Numbered from the stretch's first letter, positions 35,410 through 44,510 are shown. The stretch: DNA of 64,000 bases from DATAGF01 sp963813355 (GCA_963813355.1 CAWEYS010000013.1:1-64000), one strand, 5' to 3'. The notes: generated by a model from the sequence alone, not told the origin. Numbers and translations: made by a program.

Positions 35410-35813
35410 CCGCGCCACCCGGGACACGGGTCGTGCTCGCCAAGCTGGGCTTCGACGGGCACGACCGCGGGCTGAAGGTGGTCGCGCGGATCCTGCGGGA
35501 CGCCGGGATGGAGGTGGTCTACCTCGGCCTGCGCCAGACGCCGGAGGGCGTCGCGAGCGTCGTCGAGCAGGAGGACGCCGACGTCGTGGGCATCTCGATG
35601 CACAACGCCAGCCACCTGACGCTGGCTCCCCTGATGGTGACGGCGCTCCGGGACCTGGGGCTCGCGACGCCCGTCGTCATCGGCGGCATCATCCCCGGCC
35701 GCGACGCCGTGACGCTCCGCGAGGCGGGCGTGGCGGCGGTGCTCGGCCCCGGCGCCCCGGCCGCCGAGGTCGTCGAGACCGTGCGGGTCGCTGCCGCCGA
35801 CGGGGGCCCCTGA
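35406..35813 (+). CDS. B12-binding small subunit of acyl-CoA mutase
   Basis: 135 residues; GTG overlaps the mutase stop (GTGA). Signature of the base-off/His-on cobalamin fold: KLGFDGHDRGLK (DxHxxG, histidine binds cobalt), VVGISMHNASHL (SxL position) and VVIGGIIPG (GG). It completes the two-subunit mutase. No meaB-type G-protein chaperone gene is in the window. Confidence 0.93.
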   Translation: MTAPPGTRVVLAKLGFDGHDRGLKVVARILRDAGMEVVYLGLRQTPEGVASVVEQEDADVVGISMHNASHLTLAPLMVTALRDLGLATPVVIGGIIPGRDAVTLREAGVAAVLGPGAPAAEVVETVRVAAADGGP

Positions 35814-35881
35814 GCCGGCGCCGATGAGTCCCGGCCCCGCCCGCGGTCTGTAGGGAGGAGCAGGCCACCCGGGGGTCGGAC

Positions 35882-36881
35882 GTGCGGGAGACGACGGACG
35901 AGGCGGCGTTCGCCGCGGCGGCGGAGCGCCACCGGCGCGAGCTGCAGGTCCACTGCTACCGGATGGTCGGATCGCTGGAGGAGTCCGAGGACCTGGTGCA
36001 GGAGACGTTCCTGCGCGCCTGGCGGGGGCGGCGGAGCTTCCGCGGTCGCTCCTCCCTGAGGACGTGGCTCTACCGCATCGCCACCAACGCCTGCCTCGAC
36101 GCCCTCGAGCGCCGGCCCCGGCGCGTCCTCGCGGCCGACGTCGCCCCGGCCGACCCCGCCGCCCCCGACCTCGCCGAGGCGGACCTGCCGTGGCTCCAGC
36201 CCTTCCCCGACGCCATGCTCGAGGCCGTCCCCGACGACGCGGCCGGGCCCGAGGCGGCCGCCGAGGCGAGCGAGACCATCGAGCTGGCCTTCCTCGCGGC
36301 GATCCAGCACCTGCCGCCGCGGCAGCGGGCCGTCCTGGTCCTGCGCGACGTCCTCGGCTGGTCCGCCCGGGAGACCGCGGCGCTCATGGAGACGTCGGTG
36401 GCCGCGGCCAACAGCGCGCTCCAGCGCGCCCGCGAGACGCTGAAGGCGCACCTGCCCCCGGCCCGCTCGGAGTGGCGGCGCCGGCCCGGCGCCGGCGAGG
36501 CCGAGCGGGCGCTCCTGCGCCGCTACATCGCGGCCATGGAGGGCGCCGACGTCGACGAGCTGCTGGACCTGCTCGCCGACGGAGGCCCGCATGACCATGC
36601 CGCCGTACCCGACCTGGTTCGCCGGCGCGCGGGCGATCGCCGACTTCCACGTCGGCACGGTCTGGGCGGGCGGGCGCGCCTACCGGCACGTCGCGACGCG
36701 GGCCAACCGGCAGCCGGCGGCCGCCGTCTACATGCGCGCGCCCGGCGACGACGCCTTCCGGCCCCTGGTCATCGACGTCCTGCGGGTCGGCGACGGCCGC
36801 ATCGCCGAGATCAACGCCTTCGTGCTCCCGGCCCTGTTCCCGAGGTTCGGGCTGCCCTCCGAAGCTCTGACGCCCCGATGA
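35882..36881 (+). CDS. ECF sigma factor with SnoaL-like C-terminal domain, one frame break
   Basis: About 333 residues from GTG 35882. Sigma region 2: VHCYRMVGSLEESEDLVQET, FLRAWRGRRSFRGRSSLRTW. Region 4: LPPRQRAVLVLRDVLGWSAR, ETAALMETSVAAANSALQRA. The extension after region 4 continues in another frame (MTMPPYPTWFAGARAIADFH to the stop at 36881), joined if one G near 36586 is removed (ADEARMTMPP). This layout is that of SigG/SigJ-like factors whose C-terminal domain replaces an anti-sigma protein. No anti-sigma gene is adjacent, which agrees. Confidence 0.85.
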
Positions 36882-36944
36882 CTTTCCGGGCGCGCTCCGT
36901 CAACATGTGAGACGGGAGCGATCGAGGGTGGGGAGGAGGGTGGG

Positions 36945-38453
36945 GTGACGGGCACCGGGCCGCCGCGGGCGGGCAGACGGGAGTGGATCGGGCTGGCGGT
37001 GATCGCCCTGCCCTGCCTGCTCTACTCGATGGACCTCACGGTGCTGTTCCTCGCCGTGCCCCAGCTGAGCGAGGACCTGGATCCCAGCAGCGCCGAGCTC
37101 CTGTGGATCTCGGACATCTACGGCTTCCTGCTGGCGGGCCTGCTGATCACGATGGGGACGCTCGGCGACCGCGTCGGGCGCCGCAGGCTGCTGCTGATCG
37201 GCGCCGCGGCCTTCGGCGGCGCCTCCGTGCTGGCGGCCTTCTCGACCAGCGCGGAGATGCTGATCGCGTCGCGGGCGCTGCTGGGCGTCGCCGCCGCGAC
37301 CCTGGCGCCGTCGACGCTCTCCCTGATCCGCAACATGTTCCAGGACGACCGGCAGCGCACGCTCGCGATCGCGGTCTGGGTGACCAGCTTCTCCGCCGGG
37401 GCGGCGATCGGCCCGCTGGCCGGCGGGCTCCTGCTCGATCACTTCTGGTGGGGCTCGGTCTTCCTGCTCGCCGTCCCGGTGATGGCGCTCCTGCTGATCG
37501 TCGGGCCCCGGCTGCTGCCGGAGTACCGCGACCCCGACGCCGGTCGCCTGGACCTGGTGAGCGCCGCCATGTCGCTGGTGGCGGTGCTGGGGGTGATCTA
37601 CGGGGTCAAGAGGATCGCCGAGGACGGCTCGGCCGGCGTGCCGGCCGTCCTCTCGATCGCGGGGGGCCTGGCCGTCGCCGCGCTCTTCCTCGTCCGCCAG
37701 CGGCGCCTGGACGACCCGCTCGTCGACCTGCGCCTGTTCCGGGCCCCCGCCTTCAGCGTCGCCCTCGGGATGAACAGCGCGGCGCTCTTCGTGGTGTTCG
37801 GCAGCGCGTTCTTCATCGCCCAGTACCTGCAGCTGGTGCTGGGCTACTCGCCGCTGGAGGCGGGGCTCTGGACGCTGCCCTCGGCCGCGGGCTTCATCGT
37901 GGGCTCGATGCTCGCGCCGCTCCTGGTGCGCCGCGTCGCGCCCCGGCTCTTGGTGGCGGGCGCCGCGGCGCTCGCCGTGGCGGGCCTGGCGCTGATGACC
38001 CGGGTCGACGGCGAGTCCGGCCTGGCGGCCGTGGTCGCCGGATCCGTGCTGCTCGCGCTCGGGGCCTCGCCCGCGGTGACGCTCGGCACGGACCTCGTCG
38101 TGGGGGCGGCCCCGCCGGAGCGGGCCGGGGTGGCGTCCGGGCTCTCCGAGACCGGTGCCGAGCTCGGCGGCGCGCTCGGCATCGCGGTGCTCGGCAGCAT
38201 CGGCGCCGCGGTCTACCGCGGCCGGATGGAGGACGCCGCGACCGCCGGGGTCGACCCCGGCGCCGCCGAGGCCGCCCGCGACACCCTCGGCGGCGCCGTC
38301 GGGGCGGCCGCCGACCTTCCCGCCCGGCTGCTGGACGCCGCCACCGAGGCCTTCGCGGTCGGGTTCCAGGCCGCCGCCACGGTGGGCGCGGTCCTCATGG
38401 CGGCGCTCGCGGTGCTGGCTGCGCTGCTGCTCAAAGCGGGTACGGATACGTGA
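36945..38453 (+). CDS. MFS drug exporter, DHA2 (14-helix) type
   Basis: 502 residues from GTG 36945 with a GGGGAGGAGGGTGGGG ribosome region. Motifs: LYSMDLTVLFLAVPQLSEDL in helix 1 (motif D1), GDRVGRRRLLLIGA (motif A), GPLAGGLLLDHFWWGSVFLL (motif C). Fourteen hydrophobic segments, as in QacA/EmrB proteins that expel cationic or hydrophobic drugs by proton antiport. No TetR-type regulator is adjacent; the ECF sigma gene upstream may be. Confidence 0.92.
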   Translation: MTGTGPPRAGRREWIGLAVIALPCLLYSMDLTVLFLAVPQLSEDLDPSSAELLWISDIYGFLLAGLLITMGTLGDRVGRRRLLLIGAAAFGGASVLAAFSTSAEMLIASRALLGVAAATLAPSTLSLIRNMFQDDRQRTLAIAVWVTSFSAGAAIGPLAGGLLLDHFWWGSVFLLAVPVMALLLIVGPRLLPEYRDPDAGRLDLVSAAMSLVAVLGVIYGVKRIAEDGSAGVPAVLSIAGGLAVAALFLVRQRRLDDPLVDLRLFRAPAFSVALGMNSAALFVVFGSAFFIAQYLQLVLGYSPLEAGLWTLPSAAGFIVGSMLAPLLVRRVAPRLLVAGAAALAVAGLALMTRVDGESGLAAVVAGSVLLALGASPAVTLGTDLVVGAAPPERAGVASGLSETGAELGGALGIAVLGSIGAAVYRGRMEDAATAGVDPGAAEAARDTLGGAVGAAADLPARLLDAATEAFAVGFQAAATVGAVLMAALAVLAALLLKAGTDT

Positions 38454-38474
38454 GACGACAGACAGGAGGAACCG

Positions 38475-38858
38475 ATGTTCCGAGACACGCGCGCCTTCTC
38501 CGGCTTCGCGGTGCCCGACACCGACGCGGCGAAGGACTTCTACGGCGGGACCCTGGGGCTCGAGGTGACCGAGGAGGACGACCTGCTCGCGCTGCACATC
38601 GCGGGCGGCCGGCCGGTCCTGATCTACCCGAAGCCCGACCACGAGCCGGCGACGTACACGATCCTCAACTTCCCGGTCGAGGACATCGACCGCGCGGTGG
38701 ACGACCTCGCCGCCGCCGGGGTCGAGTTCGAGTCGTACACCGGCGAGCTCGAGACCGACGAGAAGGGCGTCTTCCGCAAGGCCGGCCCGCCGATCGCGTG
38801 GTTCCGCGACCCGGCCGGCAACATCCTGGCCGTCCTCGAGGACCCCGACCAGGCCTAG
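38475..38858 (+). CDS. VOC-family (glyoxalase-fold) protein
   Basis: 127 residues, ATG after AGGAGGAACC. Two beta-alpha-beta-beta-beta halves: FSGFAVPDTDAAKDFYGGTL and ILNFPVEDIDRAVDDLAAAG, ending AWFRDPAGNILAVLED. Metal-binding His/Glu positions are only partly kept, so it may bind a ligand without lyase activity. Reaction unknown. Confidence 0.88.
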   Translation: MFRDTRAFSGFAVPDTDAAKDFYGGTLGLEVTEEDDLLALHIAGGRPVLIYPKPDHEPATYTILNFPVEDIDRAVDDLAAAGVEFESYTGELETDEKGVFRKAGPPIAWFRDPAGNILAVLEDPDQA

Positions 38859-38869
38859 ACTGCCCCGCG

Positions 38870-40141
38870 ATGGAGCTCCCTCCCGGCCTGCGCGACGCCC
38901 TCGAGCTTCCCCTCGCCGACGCCCTCATGACGCGCCGCTCGCGACGCTTCGGGCTGGGCATGACCCTGCCGACCGGCCCGCTGGCGCACGCGTCCGAGGC
39001 CGAGCCGGTGCCCCTGAGCGAGCTGGAGGAGGCCGTGCTGGTCTGGCTGGGGACCGGCGTCACGGGGCTCGCGCTCGGGGACCTGCCGCCCGACGGCCTG
39101 TCGTGGATGCACCGCTGGATCGGGCGCTCGTGGCCGTGCTCGGTGAACTCGCACTCGACCGAGCTCTTCTTCACCAACGACGCGGGGCTGCACGTCGCGC
39201 GCCTGCGCGGGCGGGAGCCCGAGGAGGAGGCGGAGGCCGCGCGCGCCGCGTCCGACCCCGCCGACGCGGCGGTGGCGATGACGCGGCTGTTCCGCGGCGC
39301 GCGCCTCACCCTGGAGGAGGGCCGCGCCGACCTGCCCACCGGCGAGCCGGGGCTGTTCGCCTTCAACGCGTGGAACGTCAACCGGCCCGGCACGACGCTG
39401 TTCATCCCCGTGACGAACATGACCGTCGAGTACCTCACGCTGCTGTTCATCTACTTCGACGAGCGCAACCGCTTCTCGATCGTGGACGAGCTGGCCGGCG
39501 GGGCGTGCGGCCTCGAGCGCTGGGTGGCCAGCGGCCGGCTGGGGCGCACCGAGCTCTCGCTCATCGACCTCGAGCTGCGGGTGCTGACGACGCTCAACGT
39601 CGAGGGCGCCTTCATCTGCCAGAACATGAGCCTGGCGCTTCAGGCGCTGGGGCTCGGCGGCTGGGCGTTCACCGGCTTCCTGCCGCACCACGTGCTCGGG
39701 GCCGACCCCGCCCACCGCGGCCTGGGCTTCGACTTCGTCACCCCCTCGCGCACGCCGCGGGCGCACGCGCGCCCGGTGCCGGTGGGCCGCGCCGGCGTGC
39801 ACGAGGCGCTGTGCCCGCCCTACGTCGCCGACATGGGCGAGGCCGTGCAGCGCTTCCTGGCCGAGCGCCGCGCCGACCCGCGCGCCGCCTCGCCATACGC
39901 CCGCCCGGCCGAGGTGCTGGCGGGCCGGGAGGACCCGACCGAGGAGACGATCGAGATCGTCACCGCGTTCACCCAGCACGTGCTCGAGGCGTACGGGCGG
40001 TTCCCGGCGTTCATCGACCCGATGTTCGTGCGGCTGGTGCTGCAGGCCCACCACCTCGACCTGGGGTTCTACGACCGCCACTACGCCGACGGCTCCTACT
40101 CCGACCTGCACCGGCGCCACATGGACCTCTGGCATGCCTGA
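38870..40141 (+). CDS. Uncharacterised 423-residue protein, weak nitroreductase resemblance
   Basis: ATG 38870, 11 bases after the VOC stop. The start LELPLADALMTRRSRRFGLG and LSELEEAVLVWLGTGVTGLA resembles the RRSxR entry of nitroreductase/SagB-like flavoproteins, but I cannot trace the rest. Other well conserved looking parts are FNAWNVNRPGTTLFIPVTNM, LLFIYFDERNRF, NVEGAFICQNMSLALQALGL and the C-terminal HYADGSYSDLHRRHMDLWH. No signal peptide or helices. Function unknown; the flavin idea is tentative. Confidence 0.65.
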   Translation: MELPPGLRDALELPLADALMTRRSRRFGLGMTLPTGPLAHASEAEPVPLSELEEAVLVWLGTGVTGLALGDLPPDGLSWMHRWIGRSWPCSVNSHSTELFFTNDAGLHVARLRGREPEEEAEAARAASDPADAAVAMTRLFRGARLTLEEGRADLPTGEPGLFAFNAWNVNRPGTTLFIPVTNMTVEYLTLLFIYFDERNRFSIVDELAGGACGLERWVASGRLGRTELSLIDLELRVLTTLNVEGAFICQNMSLALQALGLGGWAFTGFLPHHVLGADPAHRGLGFDFVTPSRTPRAHARPVPVGRAGVHEALCPPYVADMGEAVQRFLAERRADPRAASPYARPAEVLAGREDPTEETIEIVTAFTQHVLEAYGRFPAFIDPMFVRLVLQAHHLDLGFYDRHYADGSYSDLHRRHMDLWHA

Positions 40142-40186
40142 CCCGCGCGGCGCGGCACAGGCGGGCGGCTCGCCTAGTCTTGCCCG

Positions 40187-40948
40187 GTGCGCCGGACCCC
40201 CACGCGCCTCGCCCGCGCCGCCCTGCCGGTCGCCCTCGCCGCCGCCTGCGCCCTCGCCGCCGCCGCGCCGGCGCTCGGCGCGCGGCCGGTCGTCTACGTC
40301 CAGGCCGGGCACGAGGGGCCGCGGGAGCCGGGCTACCGCGACCAGACCGGCGCCGGGTCGGGCCCCTTCGGCTCGGAGGTCGGCTTCACGACGCGGCTGG
40401 CGCCCAAGGTCGTGGCGCGCCTGCGCGCGGCGGGCGTCGACGCCCGCGAGTCGCCGGGTCTCGTCACCCCCTGGGGCGCTCCGGCGGCCGTCTTCATCAG
40501 CCTCCATCACGACATCCCGGAGGGCGCGGCCGCCATCGGCCACGCCATCACCGGCGACGGAGAGAACTGGTACCACGGCGAGGGCGGCGGCGCGCCGAGC
40601 CCGCGCCCCTACCCGGACTCGGCGCCGCACCGCCGCGCGACGACCGTCTCGGCCGCGGTCGAGCGGCGCTCCCGCGACCTCGCCCACCGCATCGCGGCGC
40701 GCTACCGCCCGATCTACACGGCCGCCAACGGCGCGCGCGGCCGCTGGGGGGGCGTGCAGACCCGCGACGGCAACCCGCGGATGATGAGCTTCTACGGCTT
40801 CTACCGCTCTCGCGCGGCGGCCCGGGTCCTCGTCGAGGCGGGCGCGGGGGGCACCGACGACGCCTTCCTCGCACGCACCGACCTCATCGCCGCCGCCGTC
40901 AGCCGCGGCATCCTCGACCACCTGCGCGAGCGGGGGCTGGTCGGCTGA
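40187..40948 (+). CDS. Exported N-acetylmuramoyl-L-alanine amidase-like protein
   Basis: 253 residues from GTG 40187. Signal peptide RRTPTRLARAALPVALAAAC with cleavage near ALGA. Zinc amidase (amidase_3-like) features: VYVQAGHEGPREPG (first His), GSEVGFTTRLAPKVVARLRA (Glu), FISLHHDIPEGA (second His) and VLVEAGAGG (catalytic Glu). It would cleave the stem peptide from muramic acid in the wall. An unusual insert (GENWYHGEGGGAPSPRPYPD) sits in the middle. Its stop overlaps the globin start. Confidence 0.8.
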   Translation: MRRTPTRLARAALPVALAAACALAAAAPALGARPVVYVQAGHEGPREPGYRDQTGAGSGPFGSEVGFTTRLAPKVVARLRAAGVDARESPGLVTPWGAPAAVFISLHHDIPEGAAAIGHAITGDGENWYHGEGGGAPSPRPYPDSAPHRRATTVSAAVERRSRDLAHRIAARYRPIYTAANGARGRWGGVQTRDGNPRMMSFYGFYRSRAAARVLVEAGAGGTDDAFLARTDLIAAAVSRGILDHLRERGLVG

Positions 40949-41415
40949 TGGCCGGGGCGCCGCCCACCCTCCACGAGTGGGCCGGGGGCGACGCCGCCCT
41001 CGAGCGGATGATCAACGCCTTCTACGACCGGGTCGAGCGCGACGACCTGCTCTCGCCGCTCTTCCCGGGAGGAGTCTCCCGCGAGCACCGCAGCCACGTG
41101 ACGGCGTGGTGGATCGAGGTCTTCGGCGGGCCCGCCCGCTACACGTCGGACCTGGGCGGCTACGAGCGGATGCTCGCCCACCACCGCGACCTCGGCATCA
41201 CGGTCGAGCAGCGGCGCCGCTTCGTCTCGCTGATGAGCGTGGCCGCCGACGACGCCGGGCTCCCCGCCGACCCGGAGTTCCGCTCGGCCCTGCTGGCGTA
41301 CCTCGAGTGGGGGACGCGGCTCGCCTTCGAGAACTCCCAGCCCGGCGCGGCCGTCGCCGAGCACGCGCCGGTGCCGCGCTGGGGGTGGGGGGTCGCCCCG
41401 CCGTACCGGCCCTGA
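40948..41415 (+). CDS. Group II truncated haemoglobin
   Basis: 155 residues; ATG overlaps the amidase stop (TGATG). Truncated globin fold: LERMINAFYDRVERDDLLSP, SHVTAWWIEVFGG with the group II tryptophan-rich E helix, and the proximal histidine in YERMLAHHRDLGITVEQRRR. C-terminal extension RWGWGVAPPYRP. Members bind oxygen or detoxify nitric oxide and peroxide. Confidence 0.88.
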   Translation: MAGAPPTLHEWAGGDAALERMINAFYDRVERDDLLSPLFPGGVSREHRSHVTAWWIEVFGGPARYTSDLGGYERMLAHHRDLGITVEQRRRFVSLMSVAADDAGLPADPEFRSALLAYLEWGTRLAFENSQPGAAVAEHAPVPRWGWGVAPPYRP

Positions 41416-41422
41416 CGGCGCG

Positions 41423-42223
41423 TCAGGGGATGGCGGCGGCGATGGCCTCGCGGATGGCGGCGGCCGCGGCGAGGACGCGCGGCGACGCCGGGTCGTAGCT
41501 CGCGACCCCCCGGACCTCGGCGACCGGGCGCGCCTCGGTGAGGGTGGAGAGGGCCAGCGCCCCGTCGGCGCCCGCCAGCTCGTCGAGCGCGGCCGCCTGC
41601 TCGCGCACCGGGAGCGCCTCGCAGGCCAGGCGGCGGGTGAGGGAGTCGAGGATCCCGAGCTCAAGGGGCGGGAAGACCAGCGTGTCGCCGTCGAGCCAGC
41701 CCAGCGACCAGGTCGGCCCCTCCAGCACCAGGCCGCGGTCGGCGTCGACGAGCAGGGCCTCGTGGCAGCCGGCCGCGCGGGCACGGCGGCCCGCCTCCAT
41801 GTTGGCCGCGTACGACAGCGTCTTGGCGCCGACCAGGAGCGGCGTCACGCGGTGGGCGACCGGCAGCAGGCGCACGCCCTCCGGGTCCGCGGGCGGGATC
41901 GGCTCCTCGCGCCAGACGCGCTGGCCGCCGCGCGTGACGATCAGGCGCACGGCGCAGTCGGCGGCCGTGGTCGCCCGGCAGAACGCGGCGAGCTCCTCCT
42001 CGATCAGGGCCCGATCGAGGCCGAGGCCGATCGTCTCCGCCGAGCGCGCGAGCCGGTCGAGGTGCCAGCCGGGCGTCCGCGGCCGGCGGTCGTAGAGCCG
42101 GATGCCCTCGAAGACGCCGTCGCCGCGCACGAGGCCGTCGTCGAGGGCCACCCGGGGCACGTCGCCGGCGGGCACGAGGCGGCCGTCGATCATCAGCGAG
42201 GGCGGGGCGGCAGTGGTCGTCAT
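41423..42223 (-). CDS. Class IV aminotransferase (ADC lyase/BCAT-like)
   Basis: 266 residues from ATG 42223. Fold type IV PLP enzyme: VALDDGLVRGDGVFEGIRLY at the N-terminus, PLP lysine in VGAKTLSYAANMEAGRRAR, and HEALLVDADRGLVLEGPTWS. Size and motifs are those of aminodeoxychorismate lyase, D-amino acid transaminase or branched-chain transaminase; the exact activity cannot be chosen. Convergent with the globin gene, divergent from mgsA. Confidence 0.87.
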   Translation of the reverse strand: MTTTAAPPSLMIDGRLVPAGDVPRVALDDGLVRGDGVFEGIRLYDRRPRTPGWHLDRLARSAETIGLGLDRALIEEELAAFCRATTAADCAVRLIVTRGGQRVWREEPIPPADPEGVRLLPVAHRVTPLLVGAKTLSYAANMEAGRRARAAGCHEALLVDADRGLVLEGPTWSLGWLDGDTLVFPPLELGILDSLTRRLACEALPVREQAAALDELAGADGALALSTLTEARPVAEVRGVASYDPASPRVLAAAAAIREAIAAAIP

Positions 42224-42278
42224 CCCCCTCAAGGCTACGCTACCTTCGGTCGGGCACCCCTCGAGGAGGCCCAGCCGA

Positions 42279-42788
42279 ATGGCGACCACGGACTCGGACC
42301 CGCGGGTCCTGCGCGGGACCGAGGAGCCGATGCGGATCCACCGCGTCGGCATGACCTCGCGCAAGCGCATCGCGCTCATCGCGCACGACAACCGCAAGGA
42401 CGACATGCTCGACTGGGCCCGCTTCAACCGCGGGTCGCTGTCGAGGCACGAGCTGTTCGCCACGGGCACCACCGGCGGGCTCATCGCCAGCGAGCTCGGC
42501 CTCCCGGTGACACGCTTCCTCAGCGGTCCCCTCGGCGGCGACCAGCAGGTCGGCGCGGCCATCGCCGAGGGGCGCATCGACCTGGTGATCTTCTTCTGGG
42601 ACCCGCTCGAGGCCCAGCCTCACGACGTCAACGTCAAGGCCCTGCTGCGGGTCACGGTCGTGCACAACACGCCCATCGCCTGCAACAGGGCGACGGCCGA
42701 CTTCCTGCTCTCCAGCCCGCTGATGGAGCAGTCGTACGAGCGCCTGGTGGTGGAGCACGACCGCTTCGCCACCGAGGCGGGCGCGTAG
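42279..42788 (+). CDS. mgsA: Methylglyoxal synthase
   Basis: 169 residues, ATG with GAGGAGG upstream. Converts dihydroxyacetone phosphate to methylglyoxal and phosphate. Very clear family sequence: IALIAHDNRKDDMLDWARFN, FATGTTGGLIASELGL, FLSGPLGGDQQVGAAIAEGR, DLVIFFWDPLEAQPHDVNVK, NTPIACNRATADFLLSSPLM. The catalytic aspartates (HD at the start and the D of GGDQQ) are present. About 25 residues longer at the N-terminus than the E. coli enzyme. Confidence 0.95.
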   Translation: MATTDSDPRVLRGTEEPMRIHRVGMTSRKRIALIAHDNRKDDMLDWARFNRGSLSRHELFATGTTGGLIASELGLPVTRFLSGPLGGDQQVGAAIAEGRIDLVIFFWDPLEAQPHDVNVKALLRVTVVHNTPIACNRATADFLLSSPLMEQSYERLVVEHDRFATEAGA

Positions 42789-42792
42789 GCGC

Positions 42793-44049
42793 TCAGGAGG
42801 GCTGGGCGGCCTCGGGGGGCCGCGGGCCGGCGGCCTCGCGCCGCCCCTCGCGGGCCAGCGCGAGCGCGCCGACGGCGGCGGCCGCCAAGCACGTCGCGGC
42901 GCCCGCGGCCAGGCCGCCGCGCGGGCCCATGTGCTCGGAGATGGCCCCCACGATCGGCGCGCCGATGGGCGTGCTGCCGAGGAACGCGACGGTCCAGAGC
43001 GCCATCACCCGGCCGCGGAAGCGCGGCTCGCTGGTCAGCTGAAGGGTGGTGTTGCCGGTGGCCAGGAAGGTGATGCTGGCGGCCCCGGTGGCCGCGAGCG
43101 CGACGACCGCGACGGGCAGCGTCGGGGACAGGGCGACGGCGAGGATCGCGACCCCGAAGACCGCGGCGGCCACCGTCAGGGGCCTCAGGCCGGTCCTTCC
43201 GTGGCCGGCGACGACCAGCCCGCCCACGATGGCGCCCGCGCCCATGGCCGAGGTCAGCACGCCGTAGGTGGCCGCGTCGCCACCGAAGGGCCCGGTCGCC
43301 AGCAGCGGCAGCACCACCTGGAACTCGTAGGCCAGCGTCCCGATCAGGGCGAGCATGATCAGGGGCACGAGCAGGCCCGGCGTGCGGCCTACGTAGCGCA
43401 GGCCCTCGCGCACCTGCCCCGGCTCGCGGACGGCGAGCGGGGTGGGGCGGAGGGCCCCCGTCTCCATGGTCCACAGGGCGACCAGCACCGCCGCGTAGCT
43501 GGCGGCGTTGATCAGGAAGCAGATGCCGGTCCCGGCCGTCGCGATGATGATCCCCGCGATGGCGGGCCCGACGGCGCGGGCGACGTTCACGAGGGTGCTG
43601 TGCAGGCTCACCGCGTTGCGGAGCTGCTCCGGCCCGACCATCTCCAGCGAGAAGGCCTGGCGGGTGGGGTTGTCGCAGGCCGTGACGAGGCCGAAGAGGA
43701 CCGCGACGACCACGACCATCCACAGCTCGACCAGCCCCGTGACCACGAGGACGCCGAGCGCCAGCGCGGTGGCGCCGAGGACCGCCTGGGTGGCCATGAG
43801 GAGGCGGCGCTTGTCCATGCGGTCGGCGAGCAGGCCGCCGTAGGGCCCGAGCAGCAGGATCGGCAGGAACTGCGCGGCCACGACGATGCCCAGGGCCGTC
43901 CCCGAGCCGGTCAGCTGCAGCACCAGCCAGCCGAGGGCGACGGTCTGCATCCAGGTGCCGATGAGGCTCACGGCCTGGCCCGACAGGTAGCGCCGGAAGT
44001 TCGGCGTCTCGAGCGCCGAGAAGGTCGAGGAGGTCCAGGCGCGGATCAG
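42793..44049 (-). CDS. MFS exporter (MFS_3/EntS-like)
   Basis: About 418 residues if translation starts at CTG 44049, which overlaps the upstream MarR stop (CTGA); this gives the family N-terminus TFSALETPNFRRYLSGQAVS before helix 1 (LIGTWMQTVALGWLVLQLTG). GTG 43971 would cut these off. Motif A-like GGLLADRMDKRRLLMATQAV and the family pattern VTACDNPTRQAFSLEMVGPE. Twelve helices. Probably expelled substrate is sensed by the coupled MarR. Confidence 0.87.
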   Translation of the reverse strand: MIRAWTSSTFSALETPNFRRYLSGQAVSLIGTWMQTVALGWLVLQLTGSGTALGIVVAAQFLPILLLGPYGGLLADRMDKRRLLMATQAVLGATALALGVLVVTGLVELWMVVVVAVLFGLVTACDNPTRQAFSLEMVGPEQLRNAVSLHSTLVNVARAVGPAIAGIIIATAGTGICFLINAASYAAVLVALWTMETGALRPTPLAVREPGQVREGLRYVGRTPGLLVPLIMLALIGTLAYEFQVVLPLLATGPFGGDAATYGVLTSAMGAGAIVGGLVVAGHGRTGLRPLTVAAAVFGVAILAVALSPTLPVAVVALAATGAASITFLATGNTTLQLTSEPRFRGRVMALWTVAFLGSTPIGAPIVGAISEHMGPRGGLAAGAATCLAAAAVGALALAREGRREAAGPRPPEAAQPS

Positions 44050-44495
44050 GGCCGCGCCGCCCCGGCCAGCTCCTCGAGGGCGGGCAGCGCGGCCAGCAGC
44101 GACGCGCGCCCCTCGGGGGTCAGGTCCTCGAGCCAGCGCATCAGCAGCGCCGCTCGGCGCGCGCGCAAGCGCTCCACCAGCAGTCGTCCGTCGGCGGTCG
44201 CGCGCGCCAGCGTGGCCCGGCCGTCCTCGGGGTCTGGCGCGCGGGCGGCCAGGCCGCGCTCCTCGAGGTGCCCGAGGATGCGCGAGAGCATGGTGGGGTT
44301 GAGTGCCTCGGCGCCCGCGAGGTCGCCGGCCCGCAGGGGGCCCTCGCGCACCAGGGTCGCGAGGACGGACGACTGGGTGGCCGTCAGGCCCTCCGGGTCG
44401 CCGGTGGTGCGCAGGCGCCGCGCGGCGCGCAGCATGGCGTTCCTCAGCCGGATCACGCTCTCCTCGTCCATCTCGGGTCCGCCGGTCGGGGGCAC
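44046..44495 (-). CDS. MarR-family regulator of the coupled MFS exporter
   Basis: 149 residues from GTG 44495 with AAAGGAG eight bases upstream. Winged helix: LTATQSSVLATLVREGPLRA, LNPTMLSRILGHLEERGLAA, DPEDGRATLARATADG. A perfect dyad (TATTTGC, six bases, GCAAATA) lies 16 bases upstream of the start and is a likely autoregulatory operator. Stop overlaps the exporter start, so the two form a typical drug-sensing pair. Confidence 0.9.
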   Translation of the reverse strand: MPPTGGPEMDEESVIRLRNAMLRAARRLRTTGDPEGLTATQSSVLATLVREGPLRAGDLAGAEALNPTMLSRILGHLEERGLAARAPDPEDGRATLARATADGRLLVERLRARRAALLMRWLEDLTPEGRASLLAALPALEELAGAARP

Positions 44496-44510
44496 GGCAG
44501 CCGACTCCTT

